A DNA stretch of 64,000 nucleotides, taken from the NCBI RefSeq assembly GCF_025252405.1, contig NZ_CP104307.1, forward strand, positions 3,162,001 to 3,226,000, given 5' to 3'. The notes under the pieces are model-generated. The model saw nothing but the letters and a program-made list of their open reading frames with translations. It was not told the DNA's origin and searched no databases. Both the position numbers and the translations under genes were made by a program. Positions 1-9,529 of the stretch are shown here, one piece after another. Numbering within the stretch: position 1 is the stretch's first letter; the number at the start of each line of letters is the position of its first letter. The stretch comes from Flavobacterium sp. TR2 (GTDB taxonomy: Bacteria > Bacteroidota > Bacteroidia > Flavobacteriales > Flavobacteriaceae).

Positions 1-1465
1 AACGATCGAGCTGTCTTCTGACTTCTTTTTCAGCTTCCTCAAATGCAGGATGCGAAATATCGGGTCTTGGCAGATTCAATTCGCCTGCCAAATAATTAGG
101 AATAGTGTAAGGAGCAATAAAATAGCCGTCGACGCAAGCTTGAAGCAGTGAATTTGCACCAAGACGGTTGGCGCCATGATCGGCAAAATTGGCTTCGCCT
201 AACGCAAACAACCCAGGAATAGTGGTCATAAGTTCATAATCGACCCAAAGTCCGCCCATTGTAAAATGTGCCGAAGGCGAAATCAGCATAGGCTCTTTGT
301 AGGCATTTATGCCTGTAATCTTTTCGTACATTGCAAAAAGATTGCTGTATTTGGCTTCAATCTTATCTTTTCCCTGCGCTTTGATGGCGTCAGAAAAATC
401 AAGGTAAATGGCATTTTTCATTGGGCCAACGCCATGACCGGCATCAATTCTTTCTTTTGCGGCTCTTGAAGAAATATCTCTTGGCGCCAGATTTCCAAAT
501 GAAGGATAACGGCGCTCTAAATAATAATCGCGTTCTTCTTCAGGAATAGCATTTGCATTTCGGTCGTCTGCGGCTTTTTTAGGAACCCAAATTCGGCCGT
601 CATTTCGAAGCGACTCCGACATTAAAGTCAGTTTTGACTGGTTTTCTCCATGCTGCGGGAGCGAAGTAGGGTGAAACTGAATCCAGCTCACACCCGCCAT
701 GTATGCGCCTTTTTTGTGCGCGCGCCAAATGGCAGAGCTGTTGCAGCCCATGGCAAGTGTAGACAGATAATATACTTTTCCGTAACCGCCAGAAGCCAAT
801 ACTACAGCATCTGCAGCGTGACGTTCGAGTTGGCCAGTTTCAAGATTTCGTGCAATTATTCCCTTAGCTTTACCCTCAATGACAACAAGTTCGAGCATTT
901 CATGGCGGGTATACAAAGCGACTTTTCCCAAAGCCGCCTGACGCTCAAGGGCCTGATAAGCCCCCAAAAGAAGCTGCTGTCCAGTCTGGCCTCTTGCATA
1001 AAAAGTTCGGGAAACCTGAACGCCTCCAAAAGATCTGTTGTTCAAATAGCCTGCATATTCGCGGGCAAAAGGAACGCCTTGAGCAACTGCGTGATCGATA
1101 AGGTGTGCCGAACATTCTGCTAAACGATAGACATTGGCCTCGCGGGATCTGAAATCGCCCCCTTTTATAGTGTCGTAAAACATTCTAAACGTGCTGTCGC
1201 CATCATTTTTATAGTTTTTGGCAGCATTTACTCCGCCTTGAGCGGCAACAGAATGTGCGCGTCTGGGAGAATCCTGAAAGCAGAAAGATTTTATATTATA
1301 GCCTTGTTCGGCAAGAGATGCAGCGCATGAAGCACCAGCTAGACCTGTTCCTACTACTATTACATTTAGTTTTTTCCGATTTGCAGGGTTGACTAGTTTG
1401 GCTTTAGACTTATAAAGACTCCATTTGTCTGCAAGAGGACCTTCGGGTATTTTTGATTCCATCAT
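1..1465 (-). CDS. sdhA: Fumarate reductase/succinate dehydrogenase flavoprotein subunit (3' end cut by window)
   Basis: This is the FAD-bearing catalytic subunit of the membrane-bound succinate dehydrogenase/fumarate reductase complex, which interconverts succinate and fumarate. About 488 N-terminal residues are visible; the rest lies beyond base 1. The N-terminus has the dinucleotide-binding motif VVGTGLAG (about residues 37-44), then [11 protein letters not shown], where H71 is the expected covalent FAD attachment site. The Arg/Gln-rich stretch [12 protein letters not shown] and the motifs [11 protein letters not shown] and HFTMGG are typical of the family. ATG at 1465 was chosen, with a second ATG directly after it. 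The usual upstream cytochrome b subunit gene (sdhC) is absent: 280 bp of non-coding DNA and then a thiolase lie upstream. The family call is secure; whether this is the main or a second copy is unknown. Confidence 0.93.
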   Translation of the reverse strand, partial: MMESKIPEGPLADKWSLYKSKAKLVNPANRKKLNVIVVGTGLAGASCAASLAEQGYNIKSFCFQDSPRRAHSVAAQGGVNAAKNYKNDGDSTFRMFYDTIKGGDFRSREANVYRLAECSAHLIDHAVAQGVPFAREYAGYLNNRSFGGVQVSRTFYARGQTGQQLLLGAYQALERQAALGKVALYTRHEMLELVVIEGKAKGIIARNLETGQLERHAADAVVLASGGYGKVYYLSTLAMGCNSSAIWRAHKKGAYMAGVSWIQFHPTSLPQHGENQSKLTLMSESLRNDGRIWVPKKAADDRNANAIPEEERDYYLERRYPSFGNLAPRDISSRAAKERIDAGHGVGPMKNAIYLDFSDAIKAQGKDKIEAKYSNLFAMYEKITGINAYKEPMLISPSAHFTMGGLWVDYELMTTIPGLFALGEANFADHGANRLGANSLLQACVDGYFIAPYTIPNYLAGELNLPRPDISHPAFEEAEKEVRRQLDR

Positions 1466-1673
1466 TTTTAGTCGTTTAAAATGAATTGATACAAAAGCTT
1501 AAAAAGAAAACTAAATTTAATATAAAATATTGATAGTTAGCTGTTTTTTGTATGAAAATATTTAAAAAAAATGAATATCAAGTTATACGAATTAAGGGAT
1601 GTTGTTTGATTGCCTATTTAAACTTGACAGGTTTTAAAAAACTATTGGTTTTAGCGTATAAGTATTAAAAAAA

Positions 1674-1735
1674 TCTGCTAAATCTGCTAAATCTGCGAGC
1701 AAAAATTTCTCAAGCAGATTCAGCAGATTTATAAA
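1674..1735. repeat. AATCTGC-type dispersed intergenic repeat
   Basis: Short iterations of CTGCTAAAT and AATCTGCGAG are followed by the inverted counterpart CAGATTCAGCAGATTT, so the stretch can fold back on itself. Related motifs (AATCTGCGG, GCAGATTTAGCAG) recur near 5925-6000 and 9530-9615, always between genes. It sits downstream of the thiolase gene and could act in transcript ending; its function is not known. Confidence 0.55.
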
Positions 1736-1745
1736 ATCAGATAAA

Positions 1746-3023
1746 TTACTTTTCGATTATCATTGTTACTCCCTGACCGCCTGCGGCACAGATAGAAATT
1801 AATCCTTTTCCAGAACCTTTTTCGCTGAGCAGTTTTGCCATTACGCCAATAATTCTTCCTCCAGTAGCCGCAAAAGGGTGTGCTGCGGCCAAACTGCTCC
1901 CTTTTACATTTAGCTTATTTCGGTCGATGGCGCCTAAAGCTTTCTTTAAACCTATTTCAGCACTTAGTTCTGGGCTTTCCCAAATTTTTAAAGTTGCCAA
2001 AACCTGAGCGGCAAAAGCTTCATGAATTTCGTAATAATCGAAATCCTGAAGATTTAAGTTTGCTTTTTCGAGCATTCGAGAAACCGCAAACAATGGAGCC
2101 AGTAAAAGGTTCTGCTGCTTTTTGACATATTCGATCGCCGCAATCTCGCCAAAGGTAATGTAAGCCAAAATAGGCAGTCCTTGTTCTTTTGCCCATTCTT
2201 CGCTGGCCAAAAGAACACAGGAAGCTCCGTCTGTCAAAGGAGTTGAATTTCCTGCTGTCAGAGTTCCGTTTACTTTATCAAAAGCAGGAGTTAGTTTGGC
2301 TAGTTTTTCAATCGTGCTGTCTCTTCTAAGATTATTATCTTTTTCTAAGCCATTGAAGGGCGTAATCATATCATTAAAAAAGCCTTCGTCATACGCTTTT
2401 GCCATATTCAGATGACTTTTTAGAGCAAACTCATCTTGTTCTTCTCGTGAAATTTTGTAATATTTTGCAGTGATTTCAGTATGTCCGCCCATCGAAAGCC
2501 CTGTTTGCGATTCTTCATTTCGTGGCACCAAAGGCGATAAATCTTTTGGACGAAGTTTTAGAAATGTTTTAATTTTCTCGCCCGATGATTTTGCTTTTCG
2601 AGCGTCGAGCAATATTTTTCGGAGTTTTTCGCTGACAGCAATTGGCATATCGCTGATAGAATCTACACCGCCGGCAATTCCAGAATCTATTTGTCCGAGA
2701 GCAATTTTATTGGCAATATAAATTGCGCTTTCAATTCCCGTATCGCAGGCTTGCTGCAAATCGCAGGCAGGAGTAGCAGGGTCAAGGCTAGTCTGCATGA
2801 CACATTCGCGAATCAAATTGTTGTCGTAAGTATGTTTGATTACAGCACCTCCTGCGACTTCACCCAATAATTTGCCCTTCAGATTGTATTTATCAATAAG
2901 ACCATTGAGCGCTGCGGTCATCATTTCTTTGTTTCCTACATTAGAATAAGCTGTATTGGCTCTTGCAAAAGGAATTCTGTTATAGCCCACAATGGCGACT
3001 TTTTTTATTGTATTTACTTTCAT
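1746..3023 (-). CDS. Acetyl-CoA C-acyltransferase (thiolase family)
   Basis: Thiolases condense or cleave acyl-CoA thioesters, as in beta-oxidation or acetoacetyl-CoA formation. The 425-aa length matches the FadI/long-chain thiolase group, which is slightly longer than the 390-aa acetoacetyl-CoA thiolases. The nucleophilic Cys is C93 in QQACDTG. The second catalytic Cys is C412 in CAAGGQG near the C-terminus. The conserved His residues lie in YEIHEAFAAQ and AAAHPFAATGG, and GGVDSISDMP is a family signature. It stands alone: no acyl-CoA dehydrogenase or FadJ-like gene is next to it, so the exact substrate cannot be given. The downstream sdhA gene on the same strand is 280 bp away and probably separately transcribed. 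Confidence 0.92.
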   Translation of the reverse strand: MKVNTIKKVAIVGYNRIPFARANTAYSNVGNKEMMTAALNGLIDKYNLKGKLLGEVAGGAVIKHTYDNNLIRECVMQTSLDPATPACDLQQACDTGIESAIYIANKIALGQIDSGIAGGVDSISDMPIAVSEKLRKILLDARKAKSSGEKIKTFLKLRPKDLSPLVPRNEESQTGLSMGGHTEITAKYYKISREEQDEFALKSHLNMAKAYDEGFFNDMITPFNGLEKDNNLRRDSTIEKLAKLTPAFDKVNGTLTAGNSTPLTDGASCVLLASEEWAKEQGLPILAYITFGEIAAIEYVKKQQNLLLAPLFAVSRMLEKANLNLQDFDYYEIHEAFAAQVLATLKIWESPELSAEIGLKKALGAIDRNKLNVKGSSLAAAHPFAATGGRIIGVMAKLLSEKGSGKGLISICAAGGQGVTMIIEK

Positions 3024-3202
3024 ATCAGGAAGTTATTTGTTTTCGTTTTTTGAAATTTAGAAGTATAAAGATAGCTATAGATTTCGGTTTCCTGCTTAAT
3101 CCAGATTAAGATTGCCAAGAAATAGGTTAAAAACATCCGTTTTAAATTATTTCGACTGATTTTATTTATTTTGTTTTATTTATTTAGAATGAATTAAAAT
3201 AA

Positions 3203-3234
3203 TTTGGAAAAGTTGAGATTTGCATCTACTTTTG
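3203..3234 (+). promoter_or_regulatory. Bacteroidota-type promoter for the siderophore receptor
   Basis: TTTG at 3203-3206 and TACTTTTG at 3227-3234 are separated by 20 bp, which fits the Bacteroidota primary-sigma consensus TTTG-N19-21-TAnnTTTG. It lies 25 bp before the receptor's start codon, so the leader would be short. No recognisable Fur box was found around it. Confidence 0.6.
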
Positions 3235-3259
3235 TCGCTCAATTTAAAATCAAAACCAA

Positions 3260-5695
3260 ATGAAAATAATTATTAATGCCAGAGTTTATTTTTTTATACT
3301 GTTTTTGAGCTCATTAAATATGATGGCGCAACAGTTTGGAACTGTAAACGGAAAAGTTTTTTTGAGTGGCAATAAACCAGCAGAAAATATTGCTGTGGCT
3401 TTAAAAGGAACAAAATATTCAGATATTACAACCGTTTCAGGACATTATGAAATTAAAAATGTAAAGCCGGGAACATACACTATCGTGTTAAATGGAGTAG
3501 GAATTCAACCTGTTGAGGATAAAATTGTAGTCAACTCAAAACAAACGACGACTAAGAATTTTTCTCTTTCAGAAAGTCAGGAAGACCTTGAAGAGGTGGT
3601 AATCAAAAAGAATAAATACAAGCAAGACAAGCCTTCGTTGTCTTTGCGTCTTCAGACTCCGGTTTTAGAAATTCCTCAAAATATACAAATTGTAAGCGGG
3701 CAGACTTTAAAAGATCAGCAGATTACGAGTATGAGTGACGGTGTGATTCGTAACGTGAGCGGAGCGGTGCGTCTGGAGCACTGGGGAGATTTGTATACGA
3801 ATATTACCATGAGAGGTTCTCAAATTCAGGCTTTTAGAAATGGTTTTAATGTGGTTTCTTCTTTCTGGGGACCATTAACAGAAGATATGAGTTTTGTAGA
3901 CCATATCGAGTTTGTGAAAGGTCCTGCTGGATTTATGCTTTCAAGCGGCGATCCAAGCGGATTGTACAATGTGGTGACTAAAAAGCCAACGGGAGTTACA
4001 AAAGGAGAGGTGAGTGTAATTGGCGGAAGCTATGATTTTTATAGAGTGAGCGTTGATTTTGACGGGAAATTGGATAAAAAAGGAAAATTATTGTACAGAT
4101 TTAATGGAGCTGCACAAAACAAAGGATCGCATCGTCCATTTGAACACAATGATCGCTATGTAATTGCTCCTGTGATTTCATATCAGATTGATGATAAAAC
4201 GAAAATCACTGCCGAATATAATTTTCAATACGCAAATATGACAGAGGTAGGTTCTTACTACGTTTTTGGACCTCAGTCTGATGGATATGCTACTTTGCCT
4301 CGCAGTTTTACGATGACACAGCCAGGATTGCCTGATACTAACATTCAGGACCATAGCGGTTATCTTCAGTTTGAACACAAGTTTGATGAAAACTGGAAAC
4401 TTACGGCTCAAACGTCTTATTTTAAATACATTCAGCAGGGATATAGCTCATGGCCAAGTTTAGTTGGACCAGCCGAAATTGATACTAATGGAGATAAAAA
4501 TCCAGATGTTTTTCTTGCTAAAGGAGATATTATTAGAAATGTTGGCATTTGGGATGCAGAAAGCAATATGTATTTAGGTCAAATTTTTGTGAACGGAAAA
4601 TTCAGTACTGGAAATGTTTCTCATAAAGTATTGGGCGGAGTAGATTTAGGAAGCAAAGATTATATGGCAGATTGGGGACAATCGCATGATTTGGATACTT
4701 ATGCAAATCCGTTTAATGTTTACAATCCAAATTATGGAACGCCAGCAAATGGTTTGCCTCAATTTGATCACGATACTCCTTTAAGCCAAAGAGCAGTAGG
4801 ACGTTACGGTTCGAAATATGCGGCTGGATATGTGCAGGATGAACTTGGTTTTCTTGAAAATAGATTGAGATTGACTCTTGCAGCAAGATATACTTGGATT
4901 AGCCAAACTAGCAGCTACGATCAGCCGCAAGAAGATAGTCACATTACGCCTCGTGCCGGTTTAAGTTATTCTATTACTGATGATTTTGCGGTTTACGGGT
5001 TATACGACCAAGCCTTTACGCCTCAATCGGGTGTGGTGAGAAATGGTGATGTAAAACCGCTTACAGGAAATAATGTTGAATTTGGAATTAAAAAAGATTG
5101 GTTTGACGGTTCTTGGAATACAAGTTTATCGGTTTACAATATCTTAAAGAAGAATGAGTTAACAGGAGATCCTAATAATCAGCCAAATGAGCAATATAAA
5201 ATTGTTCTGGGTGAAAAAAGAGCTCGCGGTGTTGAATTTGACCTAAGAGGAAAAATCTTTGACGGCTTAAATCTTATTGCAAATTATGCTTTTACAGAAT
5301 CAACTGTGACTAAAGTTGATCCCGATGTTTCTGAAGCTAATGGCATTAAAGTTGGAGACGTTGTACCAGGTTATGCAAAACATACGGCAAATGCGTGGTT
5401 AAATTATACGCTTCAAAATGGCAAACTGAAAGGATTTGGGGCTTCTATTGGAGGAACTTTCCTTGACGGACGCCAGACAGATACTTGGAGCCCAGGAGTT
5501 GTATCGCTTCCAACATACTTTAAACTAGATGGAGGATTATCTTATGAGACAGGAAAAATTAAAGTGACTGCAAACGTATTCAATATCTTAGATAAATATC
5601 TTCACAGCGGTTCATACTATGCTTGGTTAAGCGCTTATTACTGGCAGACTGAAGCGCCAAGAAACTTTAGAGTTGGGGTTACTTATAAATTCTAA
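3260..5695 (+). CDS. TonB-dependent siderophore receptor with N-terminal carboxypeptidase-D-like domain
   Basis: This is an outer-membrane gated channel that imports ferric siderophores using TonB energy. A signal peptide (about residues 1-24, ending MMAQ) precedes a carboxypeptidase-regulatory-like beta-sandwich (about 27-108), common in Bacteroidota receptors. A plug domain follows (about 130-245; LEIPQNIQIVSGQTLKDQQ, ITMRGSQ, FVDHIEFVKGPAGFM, GLYNVVTKKP). The rest is a 22-strand barrel ending in FRVGVTYKF with a terminal Phe. The motifs FVKGPAG and GLYNVVTKKP favour the siderophore subfamily over SusC-type or BtuB-type receptors. The gene is monocistronic, bounded by its own promoter and a strong hairpin terminator. 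The ligand cannot be inferred. Confidence 0.9.
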   Translation: MKIIINARVYFFILFLSSLNMMAQQFGTVNGKVFLSGNKPAENIAVALKGTKYSDITTVSGHYEIKNVKPGTYTIVLNGVGIQPVEDKIVVNSKQTTTKNFSLSESQEDLEEVVIKKNKYKQDKPSLSLRLQTPVLEIPQNIQIVSGQTLKDQQITSMSDGVIRNVSGAVRLEHWGDLYTNITMRGSQIQAFRNGFNVVSSFWGPLTEDMSFVDHIEFVKGPAGFMLSSGDPSGLYNVVTKKPTGVTKGEVSVIGGSYDFYRVSVDFDGKLDKKGKLLYRFNGAAQNKGSHRPFEHNDRYVIAPVISYQIDDKTKITAEYNFQYANMTEVGSYYVFGPQSDGYATLPRSFTMTQPGLPDTNIQDHSGYLQFEHKFDENWKLTAQTSYFKYIQQGYSSWPSLVGPAEIDTNGDKNPDVFLAKGDIIRNVGIWDAESNMYLGQIFVNGKFSTGNVSHKVLGGVDLGSKDYMADWGQSHDLDTYANPFNVYNPNYGTPANGLPQFDHDTPLSQRAVGRYGSKYAAGYVQDELGFLENRLRLTLAARYTWISQTSSYDQPQEDSHITPRAGLSYSITDDFAVYGLYDQAFTPQSGVVRNGDVKPLTGNNVEFGIKKDWFDGSWNTSLSVYNILKKNELTGDPNNQPNEQYKIVLGEKRARGVEFDLRGKIFDGLNLIANYAFTESTVTKVDPDVSEANGIKVGDVVPGYAKHTANAWLNYTLQNGKLKGFGASIGGTFLDGRQTDTWSPGVVSLPTYFKLDGGLSYETGKIKVTANVFNILDKYLHSGSYYAWLSAYYWQTEAPRNFRVGVTYKF

Positions 5696-5763
5696 ATCTT
5701 TTTAAAGGTTCTGAGTTGCTAAGCTTCTAAGTTTCTAAGGCTTGAGGTTTGAAATTTAAAGAA

Positions 5764-5806
5764 AAAAGGCTTTAGCCAAACTGGTGATGTTTGGCTAAAG
5801 CCTTTT
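5764..5806. terminator. Bidirectional intrinsic terminator, 18-bp perfect stem
   Basis: AAAAGGCTTTAGCCAAAC (5764-5781) pairs perfectly with GTTTGGCTAAAGCCTTTT (5789-5806) around a 7-nt loop. A/T tracts on both sides let it act in both directions, which suits its place between the convergent receptor and LLM oxidoreductase genes. Confidence 0.85.
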
Positions 5807-6000
5807 CCTTTGCTATATCTTTCATCCAGCTAAAGCTGGACGCTATTCAATTATTGCTATAAAAAAGAGTCATTTTCTATAGATTTAAATTGTACAAAAA
5901 ATTATCTGCTTGAATCATTTTAAATCTGCGAGAAAAATTTTTAGCGCTGCCATTTGCAAAAAGAAATAGAAAGAAAAAACCTTTAATCTGCGGCAAAAAA
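5807..6000. repeat. Intergenic stretch with dispersed palindromic repeats
   Basis: This holds a small CCAGCT/AGCTGG hairpin (5826-5839) followed by GACGCTATTC, and two AATCTGCG-type motifs (near 5928-5938 and 5980-5998) like those at 1674 and 9530. No open reading frame is supported here. Confidence 0.45.
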
Positions 6001-7023
6001 TCATCCCTTCTTAATCAACGGAATCAATTTTGTGCCTATCAATTCTATGGCGCTCATTAATTGTTTGTGAGTCAAACCGGCATTATCCATTTGGAAAGTA
6101 AATCGGTCAACGCCACCTAGGGCTTCGCTGTGGCGCAGAATTTTCTCTGCAGCCCTTTCGGGACTTCCAACAATTAAAACGCCTAAATCATCAATTAAAC
6201 CATCAAATTTGCCTTTTGTTACAGGAGGCCAGCCTCTTTCGTATCCTAATTTGGTCCATAATTCGGCATAACCTGGGTAATAATCTGCAATAGCACTTTC
6301 TGTTGTTGTGCCAATATAGCCAGGCGAATGCAAGCCTACCTTTAATTCTTCAGGTTTATAGCCAGCAGCTTTTCCAGCCTGACGGTATAAATCGACTAAA
6401 GGCTTAAAACGATGTGTTTGTCCGCCAATAACCGCTACCATTAATGGAAGCCCTAGCGAACCAGCTCTGATAAAAGACTCAGGCGTTCCGCCAACTCCAA
6501 GCCATATTGGCAATTTTTCCTGAATGGCTCTCGGATAAACAGGAAGATTATTTATGGCCGGACGAAATTTTCCTTCCCAACTTACAAATTCATTGTCCCG
6601 AATCTGTAAAAGAAGATCTAATTTTTCGCTGAAAAGCGCATCATAATCATTTAAATTAAATCCGAAAAGGGGATAGGCCTCGATAGAAGAACCGCGACCC
6701 ACTACGATTTCGGCTCTTCCCTTTGAAATTAAATCTAAAGTTGCAAAACTCTGATAAACTCTCACAGGATCTGCGGCACTCAAAACCGAAACAGCGCTTG
6801 CCAAACGAATACTTTTTGTCCTTGCCGCCGCCGCACTCAGAATAACTGCTGTAGCAGAATCTAAAAACTCTTTTTTGTGATGTTCTCCAATTCCGAAAAC
6901 ATCTAGACCAACCTGATCTGCAAATTCTATTCGCTGGAGCAGCTGCTCCATTGCATCAACACTGCTCAGAGTATTGTTGTCGCCATACATTGCCGAAGCA
7001 AAACTGTCTATTCCTATTTCCAT
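6001..7023 (-). CDS. LLM-class flavin-dependent oxidoreductase
   Basis: This is a luciferase-like monooxygenase family TIM-barrel enzyme that probably uses FMN or F420. Its 340-aa length is normal. Family features include the N-terminal MEIGIDSFA strand, the FGIGEHH segment (about residues 44-50), the region RLASAVSVLSAADPVRVYQSFATLDLISKGRAEIVVGRG that is highly characteristic of the group, and LPIWLGVGGTPESF. It seems monocistronic; a terminator lies beyond its end at 5764-5806. The substrate is unknown, since close relatives are usually annotated only to the family. Confidence in the family is high and in the reaction low. Confidence 0.9.
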   Translation of the reverse strand: MEIGIDSFASAMYGDNNTLSSVDAMEQLLQRIEFADQVGLDVFGIGEHHKKEFLDSATAVILSAAAARTKSIRLASAVSVLSAADPVRVYQSFATLDLISKGRAEIVVGRGSSIEAYPLFGFNLNDYDALFSEKLDLLLQIRDNEFVSWEGKFRPAINNLPVYPRAIQEKLPIWLGVGGTPESFIRAGSLGLPLMVAVIGGQTHRFKPLVDLYRQAGKAAGYKPEELKVGLHSPGYIGTTTESAIADYYPGYAELWTKLGYERGWPPVTKGKFDGLIDDLGVLIVGSPERAAEKILRHSEALGGVDRFTFQMDNAGLTHKQLMSAIELIGTKLIPLIKKG

Positions 7024-7107
7024 ATTTTTTTAGCTTTAAGCTTTACACTATAGGGCTGTAAGCATTTTAGAAAGCCTAAAGCTTACGGCTTATAGCCTCA
7101 AGCAATA

Positions 7108-7515
7108 TTAATGTGAAAATCCAAATGAAATACTAATAATGATAATGGCAATTACGATTAAGGTAATGCCGACATATAAATAATCTTTCTCCAATAAAAA
7201 CGAGAAAAGCGAAAGCAATACGCGCAAAACGGGTGTCATGAACAAGAAAATAATTCCTGTAAATATTAAGGATTCGCCATTTCCTTGAATTGCTCCGTCA
7301 TAAATCGCGGCAATTACTTCAAATATATTTCGGTCGTTTTCTTTAAAAACTGAATAATCTTCAATCTGATTTCCGTTATGAATCAAATAAACAATACCGC
7401 CAATAAAGGCTACTGATAAAGAGATCCAAACGCCGTAACGAAGCAAGTTCCCTATGATGGTCTGAAAATCTTTTTCTCCAAATTTTTCTTCCTGTACCAT
7501 ATTAGATTTTTCCAT
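7108..7515 (-). CDS. DUF1634 membrane protein, partner of the TauE/SafE transporter
   Basis: This 135-aa protein has a short polar N-terminus and three hydrophobic segments (about residues 28-47, 79-103 and 112-134). The core LLRYGVWISLSVAFIGGIVYL matches DUF1634, a small membrane family usually encoded directly after TauE/SafE permeases. As called here, its start lies 14 nt inside the preceding tauE-like gene. An in-frame ATG at 7500 begins one base after that gene's stop and is an equally good start, giving 130 aa. The translational coupling suggests both act in one complex, probably as an accessory subunit of anion export; this is inference from gene order. Confidence 0.85.
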   Translation of the reverse strand: MEKSNMVQEEKFGEKDFQTIIGNLLRYGVWISLSVAFIGGIVYLIHNGNQIEDYSVFKENDRNIFEVIAAIYDGAIQGNGESLIFTGIIFLFMTPVLRVLLSLFSFLLEKDYLYVGITLIVIAIIIISISFGFSH

Positions 7516-8338
7516 TTAGTCCGTTATAAATCATGTTTATTGCCAAAACAAAAATCAGGCAGGCAAAAAATATTCTCAATTTCTTCGGGTTTGTTCGCAC
7601 TAAGATTTTTGCTCCTGCCATTGCTCCAAACAAAACTCCAATTACAACCGGCATACAGATTCCGGGTTCAATATATCCTTTTTGAATATAAATTACAGAA
7701 CTTGCCATTGCAGTAACACCCATCATAAAATTACTGGTTGTAGTTGAAACTTTAAACGGGACACGCATAATATTGTCCATTGCAATTACTTTAAAGGCGC
7801 CAGAACCAATTCCGAGAAGACCAGACATCATTCCCGCAACTCCCATCATGCTGAAACCGCCAAGTACGTTTTTAGTTCCGTATTTTATGACTTCACCGTC
7901 ATGAGAAGGATAAGTTCCATCCAATTTTAGCTTTTTAGCCAACGGACTGGATTCTAAAACAATGTGTTCTTCTTTTTTTCGAAGCGAATTAATTGCAGAA
8001 AAAATTAGCGTTAAACCAAATAAAACGGCAATAAAAGAAGTTGGGGCAATTGTAGAAAGCAATGCACCGCAAACAGCTCCGATAGTAGTGGCAATTTCGA
8101 GAAAAATTCCCATTCGCATATTGGTGATTCCTTCTTTTACGTAAGCTGCGGCTGAGCCTGAAGAAGTGGCGATAACAGAGACTAAAGCCGCTCCAATAGC
8201 ATAATGAATATCGACGCCAAGAATAATTGTGAGAAGCGGAATGATGATAATTCCTCCGCCCAAGCCTGATAATGAACCGATAAAGCCTGCTAAAAAAGCG
8301 CCCAGAATCATTATAAGCGTAAAGGTAAGTATTGTCAT
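7502..8338 (-). CDS. TauE/SafE-family sulfite/anion exporter
   Basis: This inner-membrane permease family exports sulfite, sulfoacetate or other small organosulfur anions. At 278 aa it is within the usual 240-300. Two homologous hydrophobic halves each carry the Gly-rich family motif: GFIGSLSGLGGGIIIIPLL (about residues 18-36) and SGLLGIGSGAFKVIAMDNIMRVPFKVSTTTSNFMMGVTA in the second half. A hydrophilic loop of about 35 residues lies between the halves. It is the first gene of a two-gene operon with DUF1634. A GTTCATGAAC palindrome about 55 bp upstream of its start is a candidate operator. The substrate is not determined. Confidence 0.88.
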   Translation of the reverse strand: MTILTFTLIMILGAFLAGFIGSLSGLGGGIIIIPLLTIILGVDIHYAIGAALVSVIATSSGSAAAYVKEGITNMRMGIFLEIATTIGAVCGALLSTIAPTSFIAVLFGLTLIFSAINSLRKKEEHIVLESSPLAKKLKLDGTYPSHDGEVIKYGTKNVLGGFSMMGVAGMMSGLLGIGSGAFKVIAMDNIMRVPFKVSTTTSNFMMGVTAMASSVIYIQKGYIEPGICMPVVIGVLFGAMAGAKILVRTNPKKLRIFFACLIFVLAINMIYNGLNGKI

Positions 8339-8392
8339 TTAGTGATATGTTTTTGTATCTGCTAATTTACGAATACATATTTGTTCATGAAC

Positions 8393-8402
8393 TTAAATAT
8401 AC
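8393..8402. promoter_or_regulatory. GTTCATGAAC palindrome upstream of tauE-like gene
   Basis: This perfect 10-bp palindrome lies about 55 bp before the start of the TauE/SafE gene in an AT-rich spacer, a plausible position for a dimeric repressor or activator. No matching regulator is encoded beside it. It is seen in sequence only and could be chance. Confidence 0.3.
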
Positions 8403-8483
8403 CTTAAAAATGTTTGTTGTTTTGGGTTTGTTAGGTGATGGTTGATTGTTTCTTGCAAACTTTGACAAAGTTGCTACAAAAAA

Positions 8484-8918
8484 TTATATTCTATTGTCAA
8501 CTGCGTAAGATGTCTTGCCAATATTAGCCAAAAGTAAAGCTGCCGCAGCACTTGTCCAGACTGAATAATCTAGAGGAGCTTTTACAGAAACCGAGACAGA
8601 CATTGCAAAAGCAAAAAAGAACATTAAAACAGTAGTTCCTAAAGCAGCAAGTCTGGTTTTGAAGCCAACTAATAGCAGCAGGCTCAGTAAAACTTCAAAG
8701 AAAGTGGCAATTCCTGCCAGAATTTCAGCTGTGGCTTTGTTGGCAAATGAATTTAGGGTTTGGGTATAAATAACAAAGTTTTCCCAATTTCCCCAAGCGA
8801 CTGCGTTTGAGCCGGGTGCGCCCCAAATTCCAAATCGGTCTGCTACAGCCGACAACATTGTGATTCCTAAAACTATTCTTAAAATTAAACCTGCTTCTAA
8901 TATTGTGATATTTTTCAT
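8484..8918 (-). CDS. DoxX-family membrane protein
   Basis: This 144-aa protein has four predicted transmembrane helices (about 8-25, 62-83, 89-110, 118-135). The DoxX pattern is visible: an N-terminal LRIVLGITML helix, then ILAGIATFFEVLLSLLLLVGFKTRLAALGTTVLM, with the Glu in the second helix and GFKTR loop conserved. DoxX proteins are linked to thiosulfate:quinone oxidoreductase or redox stress in other organisms, but most are uncharacterised. It starts 7 bp after the acetyltransferase stop at 8926, so the two probably form an operon. A second, shorter DoxX homologue lies at 10883-11269. Confidence 0.82.
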   Translation of the reverse strand: MKNITILEAGLILRIVLGITMLSAVADRFGIWGAPGSNAVAWGNWENFVIYTQTLNSFANKATAEILAGIATFFEVLLSLLLLVGFKTRLAALGTTVLMFFFAFAMSVSVSVKAPLDYSVWTSAAAALLLANIGKTSYAVDNRI

Positions 8919-8925
8919 TCTATAA

Positions 8926-9483
8926 TTAATTTTTGATTTGGAGGTGTTCTAGGTTCTTCTTAACCAAAGTTTTATTGCCAACTACCTTAAAACCAAGTTT
9001 TAAATACAGTTTTTTTGCATTCGGATTGTCTACTTCAACCAGCAGGCCTAAAACCTCTTTATTTTTATGAACGTATTTATCAATCAAAAATTGCAATAAT
9101 TGAGAACCAATTCCTTTTCCCTGATATTTCGGATTTACGCCCAATGAATCGATATAATATTCGCCCTCACGGGTTTCAAACTCAGGATCAAATTCTGGAT
9201 TATAATGCTTTCGGACATATTCCACTATAGGATTTCTCAATTTTTCAATGTCAGCACCGTTATAAATGTTTACTGCGCCAATGATCTCGTTATTATCTTC
9301 AGCAACAAAGCAGTTTTGATAAGAATACTGGTTGTTTTCACTTTCAACGAAATGCTGCAGAAAGTCTTTCGCGCAAGCGTAATCTTCTTTCGCAATAAAC
9401 TTATAGATAATATCTTCCATTGCTAATAGCAATATAGGTGCAATATATTTTGAGTCTCTTTTTTCTGCTTTTCTTATATTCAT
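8926..9483 (-). CDS. GNAT-family N-acetyltransferase
   Basis: This 185-aa protein has the Gcn5-related acetyltransferase fold. The N-terminal strand MNIRKAEKRDSKYIAPILL and the acetyl-CoA pyrophosphate-binding motif A (YQGKGIGSQLLQFLI, about residues 118-132) are clear. NPNAKKLYLKLGFKVVGNK is the usual motif B. The central segment EGEYYIDSLGVNPKYQG supplies the splayed beta-strands. The acceptor substrate is unknown. It is first in an operon with the DoxX gene 7 bp downstream. Confidence 0.88.
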   Translation of the reverse strand: MNIRKAEKRDSKYIAPILLLAMEDIIYKFIAKEDYACAKDFLQHFVESENNQYSYQNCFVAEDNNEIIGAVNIYNGADIEKLRNPIVEYVRKHYNPEFDPEFETREGEYYIDSLGVNPKYQGKGIGSQLLQFLIDKYVHKNKEVLGLLVEVDNPNAKKLYLKLGFKVVGNKTLVKKNLEHLQIKN

Positions 9484-9529
9484 AGTAAAGTATTTTTAGC
9501 AAATTTAAGGCTTTTATGAGTTTAAACTA

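Noticed and set aside
650..1123. A 157-codon plus-strand frame
   Set aside because: It lies antisense within the clearly coding SdhA-like gene.
3024..3259. Fur box upstream of the siderophore receptor
   Set aside because: No 19-bp GATAAT-type inverted repeat could be recognised; iron control remains likely but is not visible.
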